Below, piece by piece: positions 12,134 to 23,589 of a DNA stretch of 64,000 nucleotides. Source of the stretch: Alitta virens (lineage: Eukaryota; Annelida; Polychaeta; Phyllodocida; Nereididae); the NCBI GenBank assembly GCA_932294295.1, contig OW028575.1, positions 14,946,058 through 15,010,057 on the forward strand. The letters run 5' to 3'. How positions within the stretch are numbered: the stretch's first letter is position 1; every line of letters begins with the position of its first letter. A program made the translations under genes and the position numbers. The notes beneath the pieces were generated by a model that worked only from the letters and a program-made list of their open reading frames with translations, did no database searches and was not told the DNA's origin.

Positions 12134-15100
12134 CAAAAAGTAAAGAGTTCTGACGTCAGAAGTGTCAGGAAGGACCCAAAAAAAGGCATTAAATTTCTGA
12201 GTCATTGTGGAACAGAAAAAGTCATTTACGATTGTTTAAAATGGAGCCAAGATGCTGCAAGACATCACTTAATAATATCTTTTGGGAAAATACCTGCTCT
12301 AAAAATCCCAAGTGGGTCTTCATTAAGAAGTTTTATTGTGTTAGATCTTAATTCTAATTTTACCATATGTATATTATGGTATTAGATGATAAAAAGGTTG
12401 GTTTCAGTTTTTTATCCAGCAAGGTCATAAAGTTAAAACAGATATATATAATGTTATTCCAGAGGGACTTTTTGAATCTACAACTAATCTGGAAAATAAT
12501 CACATGATTTTCAGGAAGATGGGCCCATTAATAAGACAGAAAAGAAAGAAAATTGATCAGAATCCAAAATGGCACTTTCCACCTCATAGGTGTCAATGGT
12601 CTACCTTCTTATTAAAAATGAATCTACTTGTCCTGTTTTTGGTGGCAAAGGTCAACAAAGGTGACTAACACATCTGTATGATCAGTGACATAATCTAGTG
12701 CTTGTATAGCAAAGGCTGAGGTGAAAATGACCCGAAGGTGTGATAAGTGTGCATGTGCTGTATTTAGATCCATATTATCAATAATTTGTGAGGAAACAAT
12801 AAAATATATTAACAAAGATAATGTAGGATTATAATTACTTTCGTGTGTATGACTGCAGCTGCATGTGATGATTATCACTGAGATAATAACAGAAGAGGTA
12901 GCAGTAGCTGCTGGTGCAAGTTTTTATGCCGCACCCTGTATAGCCATGAAGGCAAGATTGCTCAGATGGTCAGAGCGGTTCATAGCTTTGTACTTTACCA
13001 AGTTACTTTCATACATATCAACGCTTAGCTTAATTTCCACTGCGCTCTTCAAAGTCCTGGGCCTCCTCATGGCAAGGGCGGTTACACTGTGGGTAAAGAC
13101 CTCAAACCCCACACAGTGCTCCTGAATAAACTTCAGGATTAAACATTTTTGTAAAAAATTCTGTCAGCGCACGATTTTAGATATGGTCTAACCTTCATTT
13201 GAATACTAAAAGTCAAAGATTCTGTAAGGAAGATTTTGAGATATTTCAAGTTTACGTTTCACCTTAATCACACCCTAGAGTACTTTCTAGTAACTAGGTT
13301 TAGGAAGCTGAAAGCAAATTTTTACTCAATAAAATGGAAGTATATTGTTATGAAGAAATCTATCCGGACAATTATGAGATATGATAAGATAGATATTTTG
13401 GTTTATCACACCCATGTAAATTGTAATAAGCAAATTTCATGTCAAATTATATTGTAAACTATGACCGACAAAAATATATTGGTTAGATGGGTGAGCCCCA
13501 TTTCCTTGCAAAGCAGCAAGACTAATTAGCCCATCAGGTGCAGAAATACAGGACGTAAAGCCCTACGTCACCACCACCGCCTTCATGGCTAGAGCTTCAT
13601 TTGGCTGAAACATGGCATTTGCAAGCACCAACTCTCGTTGTGAGGCAGTTCAGACTTAACCAACATAATTCCATGTGCTATGTACATTCCTGGTCACAAA
13701 TGAAAAATAGTTAGCAGAATACATAGAAACAATTATGAAGAAACGAACCAAAATATCTGTTTCCTGCTTTTGAACTTGCTGGTCCGATCTAGTTTTGCAT
13801 GCCCATAATTAACTCTAACTTAAAAGTATTTTGTATGTCATAGACACAATGGACTGGGATGGACTGGAATGACCTTCAGTGTAATTTGTGCCAGGGTAAA
13901 TGGAGTGGAATACATCAATGTCAATTTACTTTTTTCAAATTGACATGAACATTACTTTTACCCAGTAATGTAAAAATCTTTATTGATAAACTTTGCAATA
14001 ACATCTGCCAGCCTCATTGATGACATGAGAAGAAACTGACTCTGGTTTAATGAATCACAACAGGGTCAATAGAAAAATGATTGCTTTGGAAGCTTCACCC
14101 AAAACATGTGGTTCATAGTTTCCACTGAGAGAATCTGCTCCAAGCTGTTTTGATGGTACAGCTGTAAATGTCCTTTGCAAATCATGACACGTTCCATATT
14201 GCATGTACGTATTTCATACGTACATGTATAATTCATGTTCAAATGTCGTGAGAGAAGAGTTCCCCAAGGCCCTTTCTGCTAGTTGTGGTAAAAAGTGCCC
14301 TCAGGAGAGACGAACTGCTCAAAACAAGTGGCAATTTGCAGGAAACGTCTCATCTCTGTTTCAGTGTTTGTTTGTCCACATAAGCTAATAAGCTTAATTT
14401 CCACATAAGTGGACAAACATACGGAATTTTATGTCTCCACGCTGGCAATGCTGCCGAATTGTCTCTATTCCCCCCCCCCCTCTCTTGCCCTCTCAGGTGT
14501 CATACAGGGGCCTTTTGCTTTTGAGGGGGCCAATTAGTTAAAAATTATCTAGTATATATATATATGTAGATTGTATTCTGGCCCAGGCACTGGCCATGAG
14601 GTACATCTTAGCTGGATGCTGATCGCAAGGTTGAGGCCATTGTGGCAAGTAAAGGACCCCACTCTGGTGTAAATGTGTAACACATCATTACGTCTGCCTC
14701 TGGCAGTTGGACATATTAGCTGATTAACTTACAACCAATAATATCGTATTAAGTTTGAAAGAGAAAAATGATAAAGAAAAATGTAATTTTTGCATCACTC
14801 GAATTATATTATTCCAAAGGGAGGGAGGGGGTACCCCCCTTCCCGCCTTAAAGCATGCCTCTTGTTGCATGGTATTGCTCTTCACTGGTGATCAACAAAC
14901 AGGGCATTTTTGTGGAGTCCTTATCTCTTTGAATTCAAACAGCGTCAAACTTCCAATGTTTGCTGATCACCTGCTTAAATGTTTGATGGTGCATATATGA
15001 TCGATTCACAATTTGAAAAGTTTGACAAAAAGTGTGAGTGAGTCAGATGAGAATCTTTATTACTTAACGGATTTCTAATTTGCCTAATCAAACTTCAGCC

Positions 15101-15284
15101 CATTGCAACTGCATGTTCACTAAAATGAGATGCTTCAAAAAAAAAAAAAATAGGGCATATTCATCAAATATTTCAACTCACATTAAGTGTCTTATCATAA
15201 AATTGCCTGAATAAAGAACAGTAGAATGAGCAAATTTTGTCTTTGCTTCACTGTGAGTTCACTACTGCTGCATGTAAGTAATAG

Positions 15285-15650
15285 TTATATCCCTCATACT
15301 CGGGAGTTAACTATAACATTTTTGTTGGTTATATCCTATCGCCAAAGAGTACCACACTAGACATATTTGCTAATTTGTTTATGTATGTATGTAAAGGTTT
15401 ATTTAAAGTCGTTGCTTAAAAGCGTAAACACTTCTGTACGACTCTTAAAGTTTACAAAGAAAAAATCGGAAATAACAAAATCGAAAATATCCAAATATGA
15501 AAAAGTGTCTTTTAGTTCATTGCTCTTTTGATCCAATGAAGAAACTGTTTGATTTGTTTAACTGCTGTTATTAAGCAATTAAAGTACAGTTTGCACTCAG
15601 GAGGGTGTTAACTAATATTTTCGTTGGTTATATGAGACCAATAGAAAAGG
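15285..15650. repeat. GTTATATCCCTCATACTCGG repeat, copy 1
   Basis: Contains GTTATATCCCTCATACTCGG, GGAGTTAACT and TTGTTGGTTATAT. A shorter copy at 24246-24400 has the same words at its two ends in inverted order. Confidence 0.5.
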
Positions 15651-15716
15651 TCACGTGCTGGAGTATAACTGTCATTTCTACCAAGACGTTGACTGCTATA
15701 ATCATTTGCTGGAGCA

Positions 15717-15870
15717 GGGGCCTAGCTCAGTGGTAGCGCACTGGGCTGCCAACCACTGGGTCCTGCCAGGGTTCGAATTCAGCCCATAGGAAGGTTGCTT
15801 CATCATTTGCCTCTTTGCTTTGGCACCCGACTGTCCTGACCAGCCCCATCTGGTGCGCAATAATCGAGTC
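15717..15870 (+). mobile_element. tRNA-derived SINE, second type
   Basis: A box TAGCTCAGTGGTAGCG and B box GGTTCGAATTC at tRNA spacing, with a GGCTGCCAACC anticodon region; the tail has TTTGCCTCTTTGCTTTGGCA. The stems do not close into a tRNA cloverleaf, so it is not called as a tRNA gene. Confidence 0.65.
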
Positions 15871-16814
15871 ACTGTTCACACTCTTCATTGCTTCAAAAAA
15901 AGGCATTTAAATATTATAATTTTGTAGGTTTTGTCTTCCTCAATCACAATCAAGTTTTAATGGAGGTCCAAAGGTAACATCTGCCTTAGTGTGTCAAGTC
16001 AATTTTTTCTTTATGGGGTATTTTTCCTCGAATCGTTAATGAAAGTCTTTAACAAAGTGGCCTAAATCTAAACTTGACTAAGTATTATCATATATAAATG
16101 ATTATGTACTGAACTGAATGATAATATGTTTTCTTAAGTGATGTAGCTGAAACTCTTGTTAATAAAGCATAAAAGTTTTCAACAGCATTAAAAGATGGAG
16201 TGCATATGCAGACAGAAGCCATGGTGTGCACTGACTTGGTGCACTCCCCTGGGACTCTTGTTTGCAACAACAACAGCATCCACAACAGCAGTAGCAGCAG
16301 CAGCAGCATCAAGTGCTGAGTTATGAGCGATGCTGGCAGAATCCGCATGCCTCATCCGCAGCAACTATGGCATGATGGAGACTTTCTCTGCCTCCCTGTC
16401 AAACTGAAGAATGAAAGTGGCAAGTTGAAAGATGCTCCACTGAGCAGAATAAAGGTCACTAATAGACAGAAAACATGAGTTACAACGACTGGGCCGCAAG
16501 GAGAATGTCAGGAGTCAAAGACCAGACAACTGAGTGGGAGAGATAACCCTCACCATGAATGGCCTTCTTTTTGGCTGCTTTTTGTCTTTAAAGCAAGAAT
16601 ACAGTATACAAAATGTGTCACTGCATTTCACGTTTATTTATAAATATTTCCTGCGCCTCATTTCCTGCATTCAACCAAAACGGAGGATATGATGCTCTTC
16701 CTGGTTCAATTATCAGGTCAATTCCATCTTCCTAGTAACAATCATTGGAAGTGTAAGACAATGAGAAACATTCAGAATTTGGAAGCTAATTCAGTTTACA
16801 GCAGTACTCGTAGC

Positions 16815-16935
16815 CTTGGGTAACCAATCTCCAGATGACGTCATGTGAATCCAGGACTCCAATTAATTAAGGCAGTCTCTCAACCAATGGGAGTCCTGGA
16901 TTCACATGACGACATTCTGTGACTGCAAAAGCAAA
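16815..16935. repeat. palindromic MITE, family P
   Basis: ATGTGAATCCAGGACTCC and GGAGTCCTGGATTCACAT are near-perfect inverted copies around AATTAAGGCAGTCTC. A shorter relic of the same family lies at about 1436-1520. Confidence 0.7.
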
Positions 16936-17514
16936 GAATGTTCTTAGAAAAGGTGATTTTTTTTTTTCCAAATGTTTCGACATGTGTGCTACTTCCTTAA
17001 TTATTATGTATTCCTCCGAAGTAGACGGCTGCAACCTCCTGAAAGATCTATTACAGATCTGCTCTATCCGGCAGAACAATGAACTCTAATGTGGATCAGA
17101 TCAGTGATAAGGTGAACCAGTGCTAGCGAGATAAATGTGGCATCTGGTGCTAGCGATACGAGTCTAGCAATAAAAACAATGAAAGGAAATCTGAGCCAAG
17201 CAATGTGGCCATGAGGCCAGAACTGAATAAGGATGTATTATGATCATTTATTGAGCCAGTGAAGCCAGTGATGCTATCAGATGCAATTTCAATTGCTATG
17301 TAGCTATAATTGCACCTAGTAACCGAGGTTCATGAGTTTTATGTATTGGAGTGCTAGTCCCATTGTCATGTGGAAATGAATGCTATCTCATTTGTTTCTA
17401 CATCGTAAGTACAATCCAAGCTGTTGTAATAAAGTGGAAGAATATAGCGAAGACAATTACATTGTACTGTAATAATATATTTAAAACTACTGTTACAGTG
17501 ACATTTTTACAGAA

Positions 17515-17650
17515 GAACTCAGAGACTTGGAAACTTAACAATAGAGAACGTCATGTGAATCTAGGAGTCCGATTGGTTAAGGCTGTCCCTCAGCCAATGG
17601 GAGGCCTTGATTCACATGATGTTTAGTTTCCGAGTCGATAAGTTCTACTG
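17515..17650. repeat. palindromic MITE, family P
   Basis: Complete copy: GACTTGGAAACTTAA on the left, TTTCCGAGTC on the right, TCATGTGAATC and GATTCACATGA inside. Confidence 0.7.
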
Positions 17651-18418
17651 TGACAAGGTTTTACCTGTTGCAGTTATTAATGCTTGTTTAAATGGAAGAG
17701 CAAGATAGGCAGATCATGCATTGCACAGTGTCCTGTATACGTATTGGCTAGATCGAAGCTATCAAGCCAAATACTACCACCCTTGCCACAAAGAAGGCCT
17801 ATATATAGGACTTTCGAAGACAGCTGCGAAGATACGAGAGGTGTCATCCAGATGGAGATTTGGGGCTAAGCCCTCCCATCTGGACCTATCTATTGGGAGA
17901 ATCTACTTTTGCAGCATCGTGTTTTTCCAACCTCGTCATGAGTCGGTGACAATTTCATATACTGCATTCAACTTTTGTTTATTTGTGTTATATGCTATTA
18001 TCTTTCATGTGGACAACTTGTTTTGAACACCCCTTAGTTTTCAATGTTGCAAATACTGCAACGAGAATGGCCATTGAGATTCATGCTAGAACATATTCTC
18101 TTGTAACTCTGACATTACTACACATGTACAGTACATGATTGTAGACCTGCATATGTCATTATGTTCCTGACGTTTAACTTATACATCTTTCACCGAGTGA
18201 TTTCTGCAATACACCTGCGTTATGTTGTTATTTAACCCCAGTAACAGAATTGATATTTACAGCCAACACATGTTTAGTAGTGCCCTTCAGAAAAATAATA
18301 TGATATGTCCCATGGGGTTATTACCCCATGAGAGAAGGAGGCAGCTGCCCTATCACCCATGCCCTGAGACTGCCAAGAGCTCCTTCAAACCTCTTACCTA
18401 TAGGCCTTAGGGATATGT

Positions 18419-18542
18419 TGTCAATGCTAGCTCATGCTAATTAAATAGGTCAGACTCTATACTGTCAATACTAACTCATGGCTAAATAGGTCAGACTCTA
18501 TACTGTCAATGCTATCTCATAGTTAAATAGGTCAGAGTCTAT
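18419..18542. repeat. three-unit tandem repeat, period about 42 bp
   Basis: TGTCAATGCT...TAAATAGGTCAGACTCTATA, three imperfect copies. Confidence 0.8.
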
Positions 18543-19299
18543 AGATTGAATCAGGGCATCTACTGTTAGTTTGTTTTCCCGTTTCAAAAAAAGGTTGTAC
18601 AAACATGAGTAAAAATCTAGGATAGATTTGCGTTCTGACTGTATCTTCTGGTGCAACATAAATACATTTTAGTGCATATGACCTTAGATGATGATTTACT
18701 TTCAATGACCTTTTGTATCATATAATATTTCTTGTAAATTAATCATTACCTAAAATAAATCCCAATACCAACAGTATTACTGTCTGACATTCACTTTCTC
18801 TTTCTTTAGTATTGATGAAAAATTTTGTCAAAGGAAATTCGTGCACCTTTTTTTCTCAGAATCAGAATCATTTCTATTTGCACGATAAACACACAAACAC
18901 ACATACAAAAAGATTTAAAAATAAAATGACAATTGTGCTGGAGACCACCACAATGTACAAATATGTATAATATAAACTTTAAGGAGTAATTCAATTCAGA
19001 AATCAAGTTTGTTAGAAGAAGGATCTTTATGAAAAAGGCAAAATTATATAATACATCCTGGTGCAATCAAGATCTTTAAGGAGCAGATCACAGAAAGTTA
19101 GGCCCTTATGTACACTCAAAATGTGAGCAACAACTTAGGTAAAAGTAAAAGTTTTTATAGAAAGTATCGTGCTCTGATTGACACAATAAAGATGCATATA
19201 TGCAAGCTTGTAGGAGAAACCTGTCTTAGTCTTGTCATATCATGGCAGGTCTATTAGGAAGACAGTTTTGACCACAAAGACTCCCTGTTCCAAATGTTT

Positions 19300-19700
19300 T
19301 TGCTTCCGGAGCTAAAGTTAGCTTCATTAAAAATGTCATGTCAAATTGAAACTAGACAAGGCTAGATAACTTCTGTTATATGATGCTACCTGCCACTAAG
19401 CAGAACAGTCTGGCTATAGGTTACTCAAAGCTGGATCTAAAAGTACATATTTATGATACACTAAGCTAAATTTCTTAGATTTACCAAGGTTTATATTTTT
19501 TAAGTAGTGGTACATGGCCAATTGTGCTACATGCGTTTTCCATGCGTTTATCCTTCTCATGGAAAACTCACGTGGCACATTTGGCCATGTAGGTGTAAGC
19601 TGACTTTGAGCTAGAAGTAGACGGAAGCAGCTGGCTTTAGCCAGTTACAGCTACAGCCAGGAAGAGGTGGCTACAGCTGTCTAGAGTCGAACTTATTTTA
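19300..19700 (-). repeat. dispersed repeat family D, copy 2 (inverted)
   Basis: Opposite orientation: GACAAGGCTAGATAACTTCT, GATCTAAAAGTACATATTTA, TTACCAAGGTTTATAT. Includes GCTGGCTTTAGCCAG at one end. Confidence 0.7.
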
Positions 19701-20879
19701 TTGTACATAGACTTGTAGGTATTAGAGCTGGCAGCAAAATCATACAATATCTACTTGTGTGGCTTTGGATGCATAACATTTTCTCAATACCTCAAGTTCC
19801 TCCTGTGTAGAATGTTATGAAGCCCAGCAAACTGACAAGTCTAGCATAACAACATCAACGCAGAGAAGGGCTAAATTCCCATGCTGTCACTGCATGCGAA
19901 TACCTACTCTGAATTCCTCACATGTATTTTGAGTCAATGTGACATCAAATACGATAATGCAAATGGACGATTGATACTTAATTTTGTTGTGGTTTCCATG
20001 GTAGCCATTATGGCCATGTTTTCTTTGAGCAATTCTACTCATGTGGCTTACTCCCCAAATCTCTGGAGTTTCCTGTAAAAGGCAGATCGTCTGAATGACC
20101 CGGAGCAACGAGAACTTCGCCCCGTTTCTTTTTCTTGTACTTCCTCAATTTGAAGAGGAACTTTTGCTTCAAATGACCTTCAAGCCGGCCACCTTACACC
20201 ACATCTCAGAGATCTTTATATTTTTGTATTTCTTCAATTATGATGTTTTTTGTTTTTAATCTTTTCCTTGAGAGCAGATATTTTCTTTACATTTATTGAC
20301 AATAAGAGCTTGTGAAAAAGTAGGAGGTGGAAATATACAGTACTTAAGTTGCATTATTGCAAAGGCACCATTTGATTAATTCCATGACTTCATTTAACAT
20401 TTTGTGCAATTAAAGTGAGTATTTTCGGTTCTCTTTACCGAAATTTAATACAAACTTTCCTTAAAACACGAAGCCAGGTTTACTTTGCACCTATAGAGAA
20501 GTTATGGTTAATATGAAATTCTGGAAATGTCAGTTGCATCTTCTAATAATGGAATTCTTTCCTTGGAAGACAGAATAATCTCCAACATGTAGTTTAGGTC
20601 TGTAAATGAGGCCATTTAGATTCTGCACTGTGAGCGTCATAGTGCTTGATGATTAATTCTTGGGTGTAAGATTAATTTAAAGACCAATTCCAAGTCTTGT
20701 TAATTCCTACTGAAAGTCAGCTAGGTCGGTCAGAGCTACAAATAGACAGAGCCTAGAATGTACCTTACCAGTTCCAAACTATGGTATGAACGATATTAAA
20801 TTGCTGACACAATTCAGTTTTACTTATTGATTTGATTACATAATAAACAACTCATTGTTTCCTTTTTAGTCAGGGTTCT

Positions 20880-21470
20880 AAGCTGAAAAATCGTTCACTT
20901 TGCGATACAACTCTGAAACTTTGCACGATGATAGAGGGGGTCAATACTATCATTTTTGGATATGGACCCACCTGTATACCACACTCATTGTGTCATAAGA
21001 AAATATTTTGCATAAGCTTTCATATGATATGACATTATTGAGCTTCTGGGTAACACCAATTAGTTCATATACATTCCCAGCATGGCTAAATAGATGGTAA
21101 TTTTCCATCATTTTGGCTGCCATGGATAGCACATTATGGTGTCAAAAGACAATGAGTGTGGTATCCATGGCAACCAAAATGCTGTTGTGGCTACCTTCCT
21201 GCCAACTTATACTGCAACGTATATCGCGTCAAGGGAGGTGACATATATACCACAAAAATCTGAAATAACTTGGCAATTTTCCATATATGGAATATGCCTT
21301 CTACAACATTGACCTTTAACCCATGGGTCATTACCATGTGTAAATTTGCAAACATTATACTGTTTAAGTTTTCATTTGCATTTTGGTTGCCATGGATACC
21401 ACATTATGGTGTCAAAAGAAAGTACTGTGCTCAAGTTTTCATATTTTGTGGTTTAATTTGTTTTGCAGCC
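20880..21470. repeat. smaller relative of the X-box inverted repeat
   Basis: X-box-like GCTGCCATGGATAGC (21115), GGTATCCATGGCAAC (21161) and GTTGCCATGGATAC (21387), each beside ACATTATGGTGTCAAAAGA or its complement. Same vocabulary as the 36.6-41.8 kb structure; a further GTTTCCATGGTAGC lies near 19990. Confidence 0.6.
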
Positions 21471-21730
21471 AATCTCATTGACTTGGAAACAACACATCAG
21501 AGGGTGTCATGTGAATCCAGAACTGTTACCCAGATAGCATCTGACATCGTTTTGACGTTGGCCCTATGTGGGCGACGTTGGGCCGACATCGGGCCGACGT
21601 AGCATGTATCAGGGTATTGGCTGAGGGACTGCCCTAACCAATTGGAATCCTTGGTTCACATGACGTCCACCAGAGTTAGCCTCCAAGTCATTGAGATTGA
21701 TTTCCAAGTATATGGAATTGGCTGTAATCT
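21468..21730. repeat. palindromic MITE, family P, interrupted by a family T element
   Basis: Left part ends in GTGAATCCAGAACTG at about 21528 and the right part resumes at about 21618 with TTGGCTGAGGGACTGCC. Between them lies a TATCTGGG-type element. Both outer ends carry the TTTCCAAG-type sequence. Confidence 0.7.
21530..21617. repeat. family T MITE (CCAGATAGCAT ends), nested in family P
   Basis: Starts CCCAGATAGCATCTGAC, has GACGTTGGCCC and ACGTTGGGCCGACATCG inside, and ends GCATGTATCAGGG. Confidence 0.65.
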
Positions 21731-22633
21731 GCAACTTTCCAGGACAGAGCATTGTATCTAACTGCATTACATATTAGACTATAGAGGGGACCAGACTTTG
21801 GTATAGAAGCACTTGCATAGACCTATACTTTTCGCAACAATATCTGTCAATTATAGAGGTGCAGTGTAGCGGGTCAACGACCTTTGTGACCCTTGGGCAC
21901 AGTGTGGACACCTTGGCCCTTGGGTGTCTGGACATGCCTTTCACTGCCTCTATCATGCCCTTACAAGGACCTATTGGGCCTCTGTTGGACCTCAAGGACA
22001 CTGGCCAGTTATGGTGCCACCATCTCCCATGTCTCCAACACATGTGGTCTGGCAATACATGTGGATTCTATCCCCACTCCAGGCATCAAATGGTTCCCAT
22101 TGTGTGTTCTAAATATAGCGTCTATTGCAATATTATTGGCCATGAGGAAGGTGAAAACCTGTCAAGTGAACGTTGGATACCTGTATGGTGATCCGCCTTT
22201 GACATCATAATGTTACCGTCAGTTTATGCATGCTCCCTCTAGGCCTACATGTAATTCATAAAGTTGCTATGTAACTTCACAAACAAGACTTGTTTCGTGT
22301 TTAATTTCAATTTTATTTCACTGTATACATTTCGCCATTAAACATTTCTGTATAATACTTTATTTTATATACAAAGTCTACGACTTTACTGCAGTACATT
22401 CACAATACATAACATAAATATCTCTAGTATAACTCATATAAGCATTCAGTGATAGAAATAAAACTAGAAAATGTTCACAAAATGCGCTAATATCACCGTA
22501 ATCATTTTGCTGCCTAAACATAGTGTACAATGGTTTCCTTGTTGAAATGTAAAGAAAATTTATCGAAGATTTTGGGATGAACAATCAACAAATAACACAA
22601 TTTGACGATAATGCAGGCCAAGAAAAAAACAAA

Positions 22634-22765
22634 GCCCAGATAGCATGCCCCATCAGATCAATGTTGGCTCATTTTGGACAACGTTGGCTCAGTTTGGACA
22701 ACATTGGCTCAAAACTAGTCACTAATTGGTTTGGCTCGACTTTGGCCTTGTTTCGACATGCTACC
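22634..22765. repeat. family T MITE, tandem variant
   Basis: CCCAGATAGCATGCCCC followed by three copies of TTGG(C/A)TCA-type words spaced about 20 bp apart. Confidence 0.5.
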
Positions 22766-22875
22766 AAGGAGTCAACTTAACAAAATGGATATGACCTCAA
22801 GTAAATCTTTAGACTTGGCTCTACACATCTATACATTGTACATATGCATAATACTTGAAACACATTATAGATGTT

Positions 22876-22881
22876 TTTATT
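22876..22881 (-). terminator. possible ret poly(A) signal
   Basis: AATAAA on the minus strand, 385 nt past the ret stop and the first canonical hexamer I noticed downstream. Further TTTATT copies occur near 22312 and 22365, so the true 3' end is open. Confidence 0.35.
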
Positions 22882-23260
22882 TTTTTACATAATGTACATT
22901 ATGTAGCACGTATTAGCATTATTGTTTATGTACAGTATACAATTTAAGCTTAATGCATAACTTAAGTACCCGGTCCTTTACAATCTTTGCATACGAACTT
23001 TTCTTTCTATCTCAGCAGGAATATAATTTGCCAGTATTGGTATATCTCAACCTAAAATGGCTGGTAGGTAGTTGATAATTTCACAGGACATGTACACCAC
23101 TGGAGACGCCCTTTACCAGCTTACACGTGAAGCCTAATTCCATATCTATTGCGGTGTACCTCAAGGCTGTGCTATATCCCTGATATCCTTATGCACTATG
23201 GACTAGATACAGATACTCCAGGAGAATAGTAGAAGTCTGTCATTATGAAACGTGACAGAT

Positions 23261-23589
23261 TCAGACTATGCTGACACTCCTGTTACTTTCATCACTAATG
23301 TTTTCGATGTCATGTCCCGCATCTTCCGGATGACGAGGGCATATCTGTTCGGATTCAGAAGAGCAAAGACATCCCGATCCGCAAGTGTCACTTTGACCTA
23401 GCAAGGAAGTGTCCTCTGTCACCACTAGGTGGTCACTGCTACAACTGTCACATGACTTACTACTGCTGCCCTCTCCAATTACAGATTGGGCATTTTCCGT
23501 GGATGAATAGTCGTGGACTTCCGGTGAGGGTTGCTGAGTTCGCCTGTAAATGCCGGTATCAATATCATTCAAGCTTTCTGTTCTTCTAT
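23261..23589 (-). CDS. ret: ret last exon: C-terminal tail and stop
   Basis: A 329-nt terminal coding exon, acceptor taacag, phase 1, ending in TGA. It encodes a Ser/Asp/Glu/Cys-rich tail with no family similarity I can see ([19 protein letters not shown] and on). The final residues RSVSIV fit a class I PDZ ligand (Ser at -2, Val at 0). In vertebrates one RET isoform also ends in a PDZ-type motif. An 186-bp intron separates it from exon 19. Confidence 0.85.

Larger units (their letters stand above)
10013..22860. other. region downstream of ret, repeats only
   Basis: Holds the listed MITEs, SINEs, tandem repeats, the small inverted hairpins at 10661-10735 (GTGTGAACCTCAT) and 14365-14435 (TTTGTCCACATAAG), and a stop-poor GC-richer block at 21.85-22.2 kb. 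No splice-linked coding pattern recognised. Confidence 0.5.

Noticed and set aside
15717..15790. Possible tRNA gene with good A and B boxes
   Set aside because: Acceptor and T stems do not pair; the flanking sequence matches the tail of a SINE.
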